Shown one piece after another: positions 9,913 to 20,310 of a DNA stretch of 64,000 nt; positions within the stretch are counted from its first letter, which is position 1; each line of letters starts with the position of its first letter. Under the pieces are notes generated by a model. That model was not told the DNA's origin and did no database searches. It saw only the letters and a list, made by a program, of their open reading frames with translations. A program made the position numbers and the translations under genes. Source of the DNA: Otatea glauca (Eukaryota; Streptophyta; Magnoliopsida; Poales; Poaceae); contig CM070715.1 in NCBI GenBank assembly GCA_036346275.1, forward strand, positions 73,829,667 to 73,893,666. The letters run 5' to 3'.

Positions 9913-11227
9913 CTACATGATTTCAAAATTCTGGTTTAGATTACTGCGTGTAATCTGATAGAATATGGTTGCAAAAAGCATAAAGAGCAGAAAAATAAAT
10001 TGCTATGCATTGCAGTATATTAAATAAAGCAACGGATTCAAAATTCATAAAGAATATTCATAAAACAGAGAAATAAAGCAAGAAAAAATTAAAAACAGAG
10101 CCAAATAAATCTTCTTGATTTTTTGGCAATTTTTCAAAATTTTCTGCAATTTTTCTCTCTTTTTTTTCTTTTTCTTTCACTTTTCTTTCTTTTCTTTTTC
10201 TTTTCTTTTCCCTTTCTTTTCTAGCCGATCGGGTATATGGGCCTTGCCCCGGCCCTTAAGCGTGCAACGCGCTAGGGTTTCCCACTCCCGCGCCGCCTTC
10301 TCACGCGCGCCCCTGCGTCGCCACCTTCTGCGCCTCGCGCCGACCGCCTGGTCCACGCCGCGCCGAGCCGCTGGTCGCTTCCGTGCGCCGCTCGCTCCCA
10401 CGCCTCCACGCCCATGCCACCTCGCTGCGTGCGCCGCCCCTCCTCCCGACTCTTCGTGCGGGCAAAAGCAGCGGCCGAGAGGCGCTATGGCGCGAGCCAT
10501 GGCGAGGGCGGCGCGCGAGCGACAACCGGCAGCGTGCTTGGCGATGGCTGAGAGCACTGGCCAAGATTTGCTTGCAGAGAAAGCGAGCGGCGCGGCGCGA
10601 GCCGGCACGGCGGTGGTGGCCGGCCGGCTCGAGCTGGCTGGCGGCGGGACTCAAGCGGGCGGCAGTCGGCCACGGAGTCGAAGGGTCGAGGCGTGCGAGT
10701 GGCGACGGCTGCGGTTCTCGGGTGCCGGCGCCGCGGTTGCGGCCGAGGCCGGCGCCTGGCGGCCGCGGCGCCGACGGCGCTGATTCGGGCAGAAATACGA
10801 GTTCGCCGAGAGTGGCGCCGGGCGACGGCCGGCGCGACGGTTGAAGCGCGTTGGCCGGCGGCCGGCTTGGCTGGCGGGCGCTCGCCGCGAGCGACGCGAA
10901 GCCGCTTGCTCAACCGGCGGGGCGCGACGCCGTCGGAGCCGGCCAGCCGGGCAGTGCGCACTAGGTGGCCGTCGTGGCCGCGGCTGCCAGCGCCTACGAG
11001 GCGGCAGTGGCGCCGACTTGACAGCGATTTGTCGCGATCGCCGGGATGCTTGTACTTTTTTACGAGATGACGATGTATCGCGATGTCGCCAGTAGCTGTG
11101 CCACGCGGACGCAAACATAAAACAGATGTGTACGGTAGATGCATGCATAGGATCAACAGCGATTAGAGACAATCACCTCTTCTCACCTTTCAATTCTGAA
11201 CTCCGGTAGAGCTTCGTGCTGATAACG
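9913..11227 (-). other. copia-1 leader with GC-rich segment and primer site
   Basis: This 1.3-kb leader lies between the 5' LTR and gag. About 10240-11040 is strongly GC-rich. A pyrimidine-rich run (TTTTC repeats on the plus strand) lies at about 10150-10220. Long overlapping open frames exist on both strands here, but they are rich in Arg, Ala, Pro and Gly in every frame, as expected of GC-rich noncoding DNA, and none resembles a known protein. Next to the LTR the element strand reads CGTTATCAGCAC (11216-11227). The second copia element has the same 12 bases at the same place, so this is the likely primer binding site. Confidence 0.55.
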
Positions 11228-11451
11228 TGTTAAGGAACCTCGCTATCGAATAGTCCGGGGTTCCCGAACAGATCGAATTGGAGAGCGACAATAGAGAGAC
11301 ACGTGTTTAGGAGAGCAATAGCGGAAATTCTTTATTGCTAATGATTTCTGGTACATTAAGGGGGGACCCCTCCTCCTTTTATAGCACTCAACTAGGGTTT
11401 TGGCTAAAGGGACTAGCATGGGCCTTCATGGGCCATCAGGGTTTCCCAACA
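11228..11451 (-). mobile_element. copia-1 5' LTR
   Basis: 224 bp with the same ends as the left LTR (TGTTAAGG...CCCAACA on the plus strand), followed directly by CAAAG. It differs from the left LTR by about eight substitutions and a few single-base indels. Confidence 0.9.
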
Positions 11452-11911
11452 CAAAGAACCCCTGCTGTCTAGTGGCTTCACAGCCAAGGCAAAGCCCAAG
11501 CCAGCCAAGAGGTGCTTCGAGGCGGCTTCAAGTGCTTCGCCTCTCCAGTCACCGCCGCGCTGGCCCTTCGCCGCCTCCGCCCCACCTAGTGCCTATCTCC
11601 TCCCCGCCCCGTCGCCTCCTCGCTGCCTTGCCTCCCCACCCGCCTAGCGCCTGGTCACTACCATCGCCTCCCAACCGCCCAGTCTCGGAGCTCCCGCCGC
11701 CGCTTCCCCACTCGGTCGCCACCTCCTCCCTGCCCCACCGCCCGGTTGCCGCTGCATCCACGCCTGCCTACCCGATCGCCGCCTCCTCCTAGCACGGTGG
11801 CCGCCTCGTCCCCTACTTTGCACACCAACTACAGCTGCAGTAACTAACAAAAAGCTAGTTTGCCAAACGGCCTCTCAATAAAAGCTATAACTACTTTACA
11901 GCCCAACAAGC
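11452..11911. mobile_element. Middle fragment of the split GC-rich TIR element
   Basis: It continues the element begun at 4613-4666. Its centre is very C-rich (CCGCCTCC-type repeats, 11530-11810), and its right part (AAAGCTATAACTACTTTAC AGCCCAACAAGC) resembles the right part of the element at 38499-39218. The Tat-like gypsy element starts at 11912. Open frames across the C-rich part are low-complexity and not credible proteins. Confidence 0.5.
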
Positions 11912-12598
11912 TGTTAGCACCCAAGTTTGGTAAGGCACGATCAATTTGTCAGGCTAAAGATAAGAATAGATATTTCTGACCGGTATCGGTTAAAAAGGAA
12001 AAGGTTAAGTTGAAGATAAAATTATAAACGATGTTGATTCAAAGATGAAATTTTATTTATATAAAGGCCGATACGGGTCACGGCTGGCAACACATTGTAG
12101 AAGAATACGATCGACCTATGCACTATAAAAGGGGATCAAGGGCAAGCAAAAAAAAACAACCAATCAATCAAACAACTTGTACCTACTTTTATCTATTTTT
12201 TCCTATCAACTAGGAATAGTCTTGTAATTTAGATCCCTTGTAATTCGTTGTTAATCAAAAAAGTTGTGCATCGCCAATTGTTGATCTTCTTCGATTATGC
12301 CAGGTTTGGTTTTCTTCGATCTTGTTGTGTATCGCATTCTTCAGAAAAATCTACCTTTATCAACCATATAATCAGCCCTAACAGACTATTTAGACTTATC
12401 GTTACCTTTGATTTAATCGGCTTTATATAGCTGTTTAGATCCTTACCGATTATCACCTTAGATCGGCTTTGAGTGTAATTTTTAATCTAACTTGTCAATT
12501 GCAGGATCAAATCGGCTGGCACTCCTTAAACCTCTTGAACTCGGCGTTCGCGTGTGTTTGAGCCGATCAATCAATCGTCACGTTTTTTGACGTCAACA
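11912..12598 (+). mobile_element. Tat-like gypsy 5' LTR (LTR-A)
   Basis: 687 bp, TGTTAGCACC...GACGTCAACA. It contains TATAAAAGGGG near 12125-12135 (likely TATA box) and a repeated CGATCTTGTTG/TCATC motif. It matches LTR-C better than LTR-B, especially at the 3' end (GACGTCAACA in A and C, GGCGCAACA in B). Confidence 0.85.
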
Positions 12599-12622
12599 CA
12601 CTTTTGGTATGCCCGGTGGGAC
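12599..12622 (+). other. Candidate primer binding site of the Tat-like element
   Basis: TTTTGGTATGCCCGGTGGGA follows four bases after the LTR. It has the TGG start and GCCCGGTGGGA core often seen at gypsy primer sites. I could not assign the tRNA. Confidence 0.4.
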
Positions 12623-12625
12623 ACG

Positions 12626-14170
12626 ATGTTTTCTACCAAAAAATCAATTGCAACGTCCAATCTCAACATCGAAGCTATAATCGTCCCAAAGTTGGACGAT
12701 TTGATACCAGAACAGCGCAAGGACATCGAGGATCAGAAGGTCGCGCTCGAGGAGATGATGTTGAGTTGCTATCAAAGAACTCGACGTGGCGTTACCCAAA
12801 AGACTGCATTGCCATTGGTCAATCCCCTTGGCAACACGGCGATTACCGATACATCGGTAAGTCGATACATGCTCACACTAGCTGAATTATCTGTCACGAT
12901 TAATCAATTTATGCACCATGCTTTGATCAATCAGTCATCAGCATTGGTAATGACTTTTAAACCGATGATCGCTAATAGTGTTAAGACTATAGCTCAAGAA
13001 TTGCCATCGATCGAAAGTCTGCTCGATCCAATGCAGGCCCTACCGAATTACCCAGTCTATTCGGTAGCACCAAGGACGCAAAACCCTGTGTTAATGGTCA
13101 ATCCTAAGCCATCGGATACAACTCCATCTCTTACCAATATTGCCACGAGATCCTCATACAGGTGGAGTTATGCATTATCAAGCATATATCGATGTCGCTA
13201 AGTTGGATGCACTAGGCAACTTACCACCATCGGCTCCATTTTACGCTTTTTCTCAATCGGTTCCACAGCCGATTGAAACCCTTAGTACCCACAGTACACC
13301 GAGCTGATTCCGCAGAGGAATATGGCTTCATACAAGATTGTAACGTACTCAGAACCCTTCATTCCACTATCAGAGCCGACTGCTAGGAGAGCCAACGTAG
13401 GCTATGAGTAGCCTCATCAATTCCCATCGGCTCAAACGACTATCAACCCAAGCTTATGCTCGGGGGGCAGAATGCCAATTACAAATGTAATTGGCAAATT
13501 TCTAACACTGTATCGGCTAATACAATGAATTGGGCTGATCAGATATCCACCGTATTGCGAGACCAATTTGGCATACAGTCTAAAGGGAAAGTTACAAGCT
13601 ATCGAAAGCTGTACCCTGATTATATTGATCGGATGCCTTATCCTAATAACTCCAAAGTTCCCGACTTTACAAAATTTTCAGGGGATGACTCCATCACCAC
13701 TTTGGAGCACATCGTATGTTTCATTATGCAATGCGGTGAAGCTGCTCAATCCAATGGTTTAAAAATTAGTTTTTTCCCGTTATTTTTGTCAGGAGCTGCT
13801 TTTACAAGCTTCATAAGCTTACCCCCAACTTCGGTCAATTTCTGGATCGATTTGGAATGCCAGTTCTATGAGTACTTTTTCTCTAGGAGTCTAGAACTCA
13901 AAATTTTCGACTTAAGTTATGTCCAGCAGAAATTTGGTGAATCAGTTACAGATTATATTAAGAGGTTTAGAGAAGTGAGAAATCGGTGTTTTAGTGTCGC
14001 TTTGCCTGATAATTAGATAGCCGATTTAGCCTTCTAAGGATTAATCCCCCAGCTGAAGGAAAATTTCAACAGGCAAGAATTTACCGATTTAAGTCACCTG
14101 TTACATAGGGTATCGACTCAAGAAAACCATTTTACCGATAATAGAGGCTTTAGAGATAAGTTCAAAAATA
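12626..14170 (+). pseudogene. Tat-like gypsy gag, N-terminal part
   Basis: The frame starts at MFSTKKSIATSNLNIEAI (12626), close to the primer site. It breaks near 13170-13200 and resumes at about 13456. The capsid-like core follows: YPDYIDRMPYPNNSKVPDFT, KFSGDDSITTLEHI, FLSGAAFTSFISLPP and VTDYIKRFREVRNRCF. Stops occur at 14014 and 14035. The gene is cut at 14175 by the inserted LTR element and continues at 19774. Confidence 0.85.
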
Positions 14171-14175
14171 ATAGT

Positions 14176-15121
14176 TGACGAATACTAATAACGAGGTACT
14201 CCACCGGCCAAGCGGCAGGCAGCGGCCTCAAGCATATCTCTCTGTAGCAGTAGCGCCACTCGCCCATCGCCGAATCGTCGCTGATGACTCCGCACAAGAC
14301 ATCCGCTCCCGACGGCCAGGCGAGGCGAATCCAGGCCGGACGGCTCTCAGGCCCCTCTTGGCGGGATCCGGCGATCCCAGACTCGGCCGGATAAGGCGCC
14401 CGGAGCCCTCTTGGCGGGCGGGATCCGACTCCGGCCGGACGGCGCTCCGACCCTCTTGGCGGGCGGGATCTCCGACTCAGCCGAACCGAGTGGATTCGGG
14501 ACGAGGGCCCGCGTGTCGAGTCCTCATCGGCCTATCACACGTTCCCGAATGAGGTCAATCGGAGTGACTATACAAGGGGTGGCTCCTTCCCAAGAAGATC
14601 GGTGATTGCGAAGACAAAGCTTCCGATTTCATCAACCGATCACGCGTCTGATCGCGACGACGCTCCCTCCCGACGGCCTGCGCCCGCGACTTAGCGTCGG
14701 CGTGCGCAAGGGTCACAGAGGGCAAATGCGCTATTTCGGGAATACCTAACCTCCACGACCACCAAGGCTACCAACCCGCGCATGGGCAAGGCGGGTGGCG
14801 ACTCATCCACAGGGGCGAAGGACCGGAGCTCCTAACATAGGTCACCTCGCTCTTCCTCCCAACTCTCGATGTAACGCACGCCCTTCATGCGTGAAAGAAG
14901 GCGGGACTAAGCGATTCAAGAGGGGACACATAAGAACACGAGAGACTAAGTCATTTAGGAGCCTCGTCAGAAACATAGTGCAAAAGCAATACAATCGCGC
15001 CATCCGAGTGAGTAAGGACTTTCGGCCCGAACGGTATATACATCTTGGACTCACGAGTCTAACCATTCAGTGGAGTGGAGCGTGCGACCCTCAGACTTAC
15101 AAATTTACTTAGGCGCTCGCA
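14176..15121. mobile_element. Left LTR of the GC-rich element
   Basis: Starts TGACGAATAC. It carries two to three direct repeats of a roughly 50-bp unit containing CCTCTTGGCGGGCGGGATC (14350-14480) and the block GGACTCACGAGTCTAACC. The inner end is uncertain: it reads TTACTTAGGCGCTCG where the other LTR reads TTACTTGCCGGCGCTCG. Confidence 0.75.
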
Positions 15122-16889
15122 GCCGGCGGTTAAGCGCGCCGGGTAGAGGCCGGCGGCGTCTTCGTCACCATCTCGGTTCCGTTTATCTCCACGATGGCAT
15201 CCACTGCGGCGGCAGCATGGCGCGAGGAGCCGGATCCGCCGGCTCCTCCGACTTCGGCGTCCACCCAGACGAGGAGGCTCACGCTTCGTCCTCGCCCGCC
15301 TCCGGGATGGCGCCCGGCCGAAGCTTGGCGTCCTCTCGGCGACCGCTAAGCTTCCGGCAGGGGCGCCCTGCGAGCCCGGCGGAACCGAGTGCTCATGCGG
15401 TCGGTGAAAACTCCGTAGGCGAGGCGGTGACCATGTCACCCCGTAGGCTCGCGGCCAGTGGCGATGGCGGCTACACGCCGGCCTCCATCACGGTTTCTGG
15501 AATACTCTTCGACCATGACTCGGCTCGACGCGGGTACCACCGCCCGCGGCGGCACTCGCCGAGTGCAACATGGCGGGCCACCGTCGATTGCAGTGGCCCT
15601 CGGCGGCTGCGAGGCCTCTGTCCGGCGCTCGAGCGCGGGAGGAGGGTACCGGTAGCAGCGTCTTGAGCCTTCCCGGACCGCGCGTAGAAGCTCCAACAGC
15701 AGCGAAGTTGGAGAGCAGGCCGAGCTCGTAGGCTCGAGGCCAACTGGAGGCGGGGAGGGCTCGAGGCCCGCATGTGCTGGCGGCAGCGGCGCTTGGCGTC
15801 GAGCACACCACCCGGTGGAAGGGTCAAGCGGTCCTCCCTTCTTCCCCGCGCCCGATCAAAGCGTGGCAGCGGCGCCGATCTTTCGCCGAGGCCTCCGGGC
15901 CGAGCCGACCCGGAGGCCAAGGCCTTGCAAAACCTCGAAATTTGGTAGAAGCCAGCGGCCGTCGTACATACTGTACGCCTCCGGCTCCTGTCGCTCGGGG
16001 CCACCTGCCACCGGGCCCGTGCATGCAACGTCTGGCCGGGGATTGGGTCAAACCTGGCGTCGCCGCGCGCTGGCTACTCCCGAACCTCGCGGCGCCCGAT
16101 GCGCCAGCGCCTCGGTGATGCCTCGACATTGCGCTACCCGAGAAGCGCGAAAAGATGGTGGAGGGCCGCCCGCTCAANNNNNNNNNNNNNNNNNNNNNNN
16201 NNNNNNNNNNNNNNNNNNNNNNNNNNNNNNNNNNNNNNNNNNNNNNNNNNNNNNNNNNNNNNNNNNNNNNNNNNNNNAACGTGTCCGTAACCTCTTGGTC
16301 TCCGCTTTAGGCCGGAACTGTTGCTCGGGCGCGAGAAGCCCGGCTGCCGCGCCCCAAGACGACAAAAGCTTTGTGGCTTGCGCCAGGCCCAAATGAGGAG
16401 TCAGGTTCAAAAGGCCTACCCCACCGAGATGGGTATAAGGCCGCCTAGCAAAACTTGAGCAAGGCGGTGTATGAGGTGAGCCCCACTGTGGGCCCTGCTA
16501 GGCCTACCGACGGCCTAATCACCTCTACTGCGCCCGAGACCATACTTCACACTCTCCCGGAGCTCATCAATGAGCGACAGCCGGTGTGCTCGGGTCACGG
16601 ACGACCAGAGTCCATACGGATTGAGTAGAGAAAGGTTTTTATGGGTCGCCCACAGCAGGCCAGGACACCCTACCGGGACCGTCCGCTCGGAAGGGTCCCC
16701 TTGGCTGAGACCTCCCAGACCCACTCTGACTACCCGCTATTAGCTCCACGAGCACGGCGCTCAAACCAACGCAGTAAACGCACGCCGCTCATCCTCCGTG
16801 TCCCACACCGCGGATGGGGTATACATGTGGATAGACGGTGGCCATTCCTCTCGCTACTACCGCCCGACGAGGACTCGAGAAGGATGCCC
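15122..16889. other. GC-rich interior of the non-autonomous element, including an assembly gap
   Basis: Very GC-rich sequence with long open frames on both strands of Ala/Arg/Gly/Pro-rich composition. I see no domain or motif. From 16278 to 16889 the sequence is less biased but likewise not recognisable. A captured gene fragment is possible but not shown. Confidence 0.45.
16178..16277. other. Assembly gap (100 N)
   Basis: Exactly 100 unknown bases, the usual placeholder for a gap of unknown size. The true length of the element's interior is therefore unknown. Confidence 0.98.
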
Positions 16890-17935
16890 CACGCCCGCCT
16901 ACGACGGTGAACGAGCACTCACGTCCGGCCTACGACGGTAACGAGCACTCACGCCCGCCTACGACGGTAAACGAGCACTCACGCCCGGCCACGACAGAAC
17001 GAGCACTCACGCCCGCCACGACGGTAAACAAGCACTCACGTCTAGCTACGACGTTAAGCGAGCACTCGGACACCGAGAACCTCACAGAGGCATCCGGCCG
17101 CCCTGCCGACCAAGGCGATCGGACACCGAACCTCACGAGGCATCCGGCCGTCCCGCCGACCAAGGCGATCGGACACCGAACCTCACAGAGGCATCCGGTC
17201 GTCCCTACCACCAAGGCACCGTCTAGCTACGACGTTAAGCGAGCACTCGGACACCGTAACCTCACGAGAGGCATCCGGTCGTCCCTGCCACCAAGGCGAT
17301 CGGACACCAACCTCACAGAGGCATCCGGCCGCCCTGCCGACCAAGCGATCGGACACGAACCTCACGAGGCATCCGGCCGTCCCGCCGACCAAGGCGATCG
17401 GACACCGAACCTCACAGAGGCATCCGGGCGTCCACGCCGACCAAGGCACCGCTCTAGCTACGACGTTAAGCGAGCACTCGGACACCGAACCTCACAGAGG
17501 CATCCGGCCGTCCTGCCCACCAAGGCGATCGGACACGAGAACCTCACGAGGCATCCGGCCGTCTCGCCCAGGCCAAGGCACCGTCTAGCTACGACGTTAA
17601 GCGAGCACTCGGACACCGAACCTCTCAGAGGCATCCGGTCGTCCTGCCAGACCAAGGCACTCGGACACCGTAACCTCACAGAGGCATCCGGCCGTCCCTC
17701 GCCGACCAAGGCACCGCCTAGCTACGACGTTAAGCGAGCACTCGGACACCCGAACCTCACAGAGGCATCCGGTCGTCCTGCCGACCAAGGCGATCGGACA
17801 CCGTAACCTCACAGAGGCATCCGGCCGTCCTGCCACCAAGGCAACCGTCTAGCTACGACGTTAAACGAGCACTCGGACACCCGAACCTCACAGAGGCATC
17901 CGGTCGCCCTGCCGACCAAGGCGCCGTCCACAACG
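16890..17935. repeat. Two-tier tandem repeat inside the GC-rich element
   Basis: The left part (16895-17050) has about five copies of a 30-bp unit (ACGACGGTAAACGAGCACTC plus ACGCCCGCCT). The rest alternates a unit of about 43 bp (TCTAGCTACGACGTTAAGCG plus AGCACTCGGACACCGAA) with one or more of about 51 bp (CCTCACAGAGGCATCCGGCC plus GTCCTGCCGACCAAGGCGAT), giving a higher-order pattern. Copies differ mainly by 1-bp indels. The open frame across it is a by-product of the repeat. Confidence 0.85.
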
Positions 17936-18825
17936 ATTAAAATTAAAGCAAACTCATCGCGAAGACATTTTCATAAAGAAAAAGAAAATTTCATTATAGG
18001 CCAACAGGCTCAGACTTTACACGACTTTACACGATGCCCGCGGATACAAGAGTGGCCACGCCGCACCACGCAGCGGGACTCTACCCACGCCTAGAACCTA
18101 TCAAACATCCGTGCGGCATCGGTGGCACCGACGGCATGCTGGTAGGCCCTTGCCTGGTCGACGGGACAGCCGCCGCGGCCGCGAAGTAACACGCCGATGC
18201 CTCCGCTGCCGTTCAGCGACATCGACGCGGCCGCACCAACTCACTTCGGCGCCCTTGCGCCATCGCCTCGAAGGGCCCCCTTACCACCTCGAGCCTCGGG
18301 CGGCCTCGGCGGCGTCAACGAGCGGCGCCACGGGCTGCGACTTCTTCCTCCTAAGCTCGGCCATCGCTGGTGAACTCACCAAAGCTCGGCGGAAGAATCT
18401 TCTTCTTCCACCGCGACGCCATCGCGAAGCTAAAGACTAGAGGGTGTCTCGATGCCATTTGAAAGAACGAAGAAAGAGCTCTCATCTCCTTCAAGCAAGC
18501 TACAGCGCACATATATATACCGGACGAAGGGAGGCTAAGCGTCTCGAGTAAATGCGGTGCCTAGGAAAGCGCGTCTTTCACGAACCCGGCGATCAAGAAG
18601 ACTAGCGGTAGTAGCGCGCGCCAAACTATACTCGGCATGCGCAACGAGGCGAGTAAAAGCCTCCGTGGTTCAAATGCCCGGCCAAACTCGGGCCGTCGGA
18701 TCCAACGAGGCACACCGACGGAATCGCTTAACCGGATCGCCGGACCGACCGACCGGGCCCGCCACCACTTTCGTCAAGTTCAACCCCAACCGAATCTGCA
18801 AAATCGCTCGGGAGTTCGGGGCTAC
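17936..18825. other. Interior of the GC-rich element after the tandem repeat
   Basis: A short A-rich break (17935-17995) is followed by GC-rich sequence up to the right LTR. Open frames at 18111-18440 and 18557-18838 resemble no family I know. No primer site or polypurine tract was identified with confidence. Confidence 0.4.
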
Positions 18826-19768
18826 TGACGAATACTAATAACAGGGTACCCAACACCGGCGACGAGCCGCCTCAAGCATATCTCGATAGCAACGCGCCGC
18901 CGCCCGCCACCGACCGGATCACTGCGAGACCGCACAAGACATCCGCCCCGACCGGCGGAGAGGAAGCGATCCGACGGACTCGCTTCCCCCCCTCTTGGCG
19001 GGCGGGATCCCGACTCCGACCGAACAGCCCCGACCCTCTTGGCGGGCAGATCCCCGACTCCGGACGGACGGCGCCCCGACCCTCTTGGCGGGCGGATCTC
19101 CGACTCAACCGAACCAGGGGTGACGAACGCCGAGGGCTGCGTGTCAGTCCTCATCGACCTACCGCCACGCACCCCGAATGAGGTTAATCGGAGTGACTAT
19201 ACAAGGGCGGTGGCTCCTTCCCAAGAAGATCCGTGACCGCAGAAGACAAAGCTTCGGCCCCATCAACGATCACGTCAAGATGCGACGCACGCTCCTCCCG
19301 AGGCGGCACCAACGCCACGCACCGCAACGTCGGATTCGCAAGGGTCACAGAGGGCGCACGCTATTCCCTGGGAATACCTAACCTCCCGACCACCAAGGCT
19401 ACCAACCCAAGATGGGCAAGGCGGTGGCGACGATCCACAGGACGAAGGACCGGAGCTCCTAACATAGGTCACCTCGCTCTTCCTCCCAACTCTCGATGTA
19501 ACCTGCCCCTTCCTTCTGTATGAAAGGAGGCAGGACTAAACGATTCAAAGAGGGGACACATAAGAACACGAGGAGACTAAGTCATTTAGGAGCCTCGTCT
19601 GTAAAACATAGTGCAAAAGCAATACAATACTGCCATCTGAACTGGAGTAGGGACTTTCAGCCCGAACCAGTATACATCTTGGACTCACGAGTCTAACCAT
19701 TCAGGGAGTGGAACGCGCGACCCCTTAGACTTACAAATTTACTTGCCGGCGCTCGAAAAACGCCGACA
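18826..19768. mobile_element. Right LTR of the GC-rich element
   Basis: 943 bp, TGACGAATAC...GCCGACA, followed by the duplicated target ATAGT. It has three copies of the CCTCTTGGCGGGC-type repeat (18985-19095). Confidence 0.85.
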
Positions 19769-19773
19769 ATAGT

Positions 19774-20310
19774 AATAACAAGGATAAAGATAAAGTCAAA
19801 GTCAACCTCGTTAAGTATGGCTCAAGTGATTCATCTGAAGATGACGAGGCTGAAATAAATATAGCTGAATGGGTTAAGGGGTCTAAAAAGTCCCTAGTCT
19901 ATTCTAGGCTCAAGCTAACTAAAAATAAGTTAGAAATAAAATATACTTTTGATATTTATAAATGTGACCGTATCTTTGATTTATTAATGAAAGAAAAAAT
20001 AATACATTTGCCTGAAGGACACACCATGCCGTCAGCTGACGAAATAAAAAGCGAAGGTATTGCAAATGGCATCATTCTTTTTCTCATAATACTAATGATT
20101 GCAATATTTTTTGACAGTAGATACAATCAGCAATAGAAGATGGCTGACTTAAATTCGTAGAAGTGCCGATGATGCAATTAGATGCTAATCCCTTTTCGAT
20201 CAATATGGTCCAATGTTCTGGAAAAAGAAAAGAGCCAATACAAGATATGGGATCAAAAGTTGCATGTCATATTGACATTCAGTTGGCTCACTGCAAATAA
20301 AAACCGACCG
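19774..20310 (+). pseudogene. Tat-like gypsy gag, continuation
   Basis: After the insertion the plus strand encodes EDDEAEINIAEWVKGSKKSL and YTFDIYKCDRIFDLLMKEKI, then IIHLPEGHTMPSADEIK and a degraded zinc-finger-like region. This is the part of Tat-type gag just before the nucleocapsid. Several stops follow after 20135. Confidence 0.8.

Larger units (their letters stand above)
4667..11451 (-). mobile_element. Ty1/copia LTR retrotransposon (copia-1), complete but coding decayed
   Basis: Two LTRs (4667-4893 and 11228-11451) bound the element, and the 5-bp target duplication CAAAG is perfect (4662-4666 and 11452-11456). On the minus strand the order is LTR, leader, gag, protease/pre-integrase, integrase, RT, RNase H, LTR, which is the copia order (integrase before RT). 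The LTRs differ at roughly eight substitutions and a few 1-bp indels over 224 bp, so insertion was fairly recent, yet every coding domain is interrupted. This suggests a defective copy moved by another element's proteins, or an error-rich assembly. Confidence 0.92.
14176..19768. mobile_element. GC-rich LTR element without recognisable coding, inside gag
   Basis: Terminal repeats of about 945 bp (14176-about 15121 and 18826-19768) start TGACGAATAC and the right one ends GCCGACA. The target duplication is ATAGT (14171-14175 and 19769-19773), and gag reads on across the join. The 3.7-kb interior is GC-rich, holds the 100-N gap and a large tandem repeat, and shows no gag, protease, RT or integrase motif on either strand. 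It therefore looks like a large non-autonomous LTR element (LARD type). Many short indels between the LTRs suggest either age or sequencing error. Confidence 0.85.

Noticed and set aside
10115..11172. Long overlapping open frames on both strands
   Set aside because: GC-rich composition opens every frame; products are Arg/Ala/Gly/Pro-rich without motifs, and the place is the copia leader.
16838..17806. 322-residue repetitive open frame
   Set aside because: It is the translation of the tandem repeat; indels between units shift the frame, so no protein periodicity is kept.
16890..17935. CRISPR-like array
   Set aside because: Repeats are directly adjacent with no unique spacers of constant size, and the context is a plant retrotransposon.
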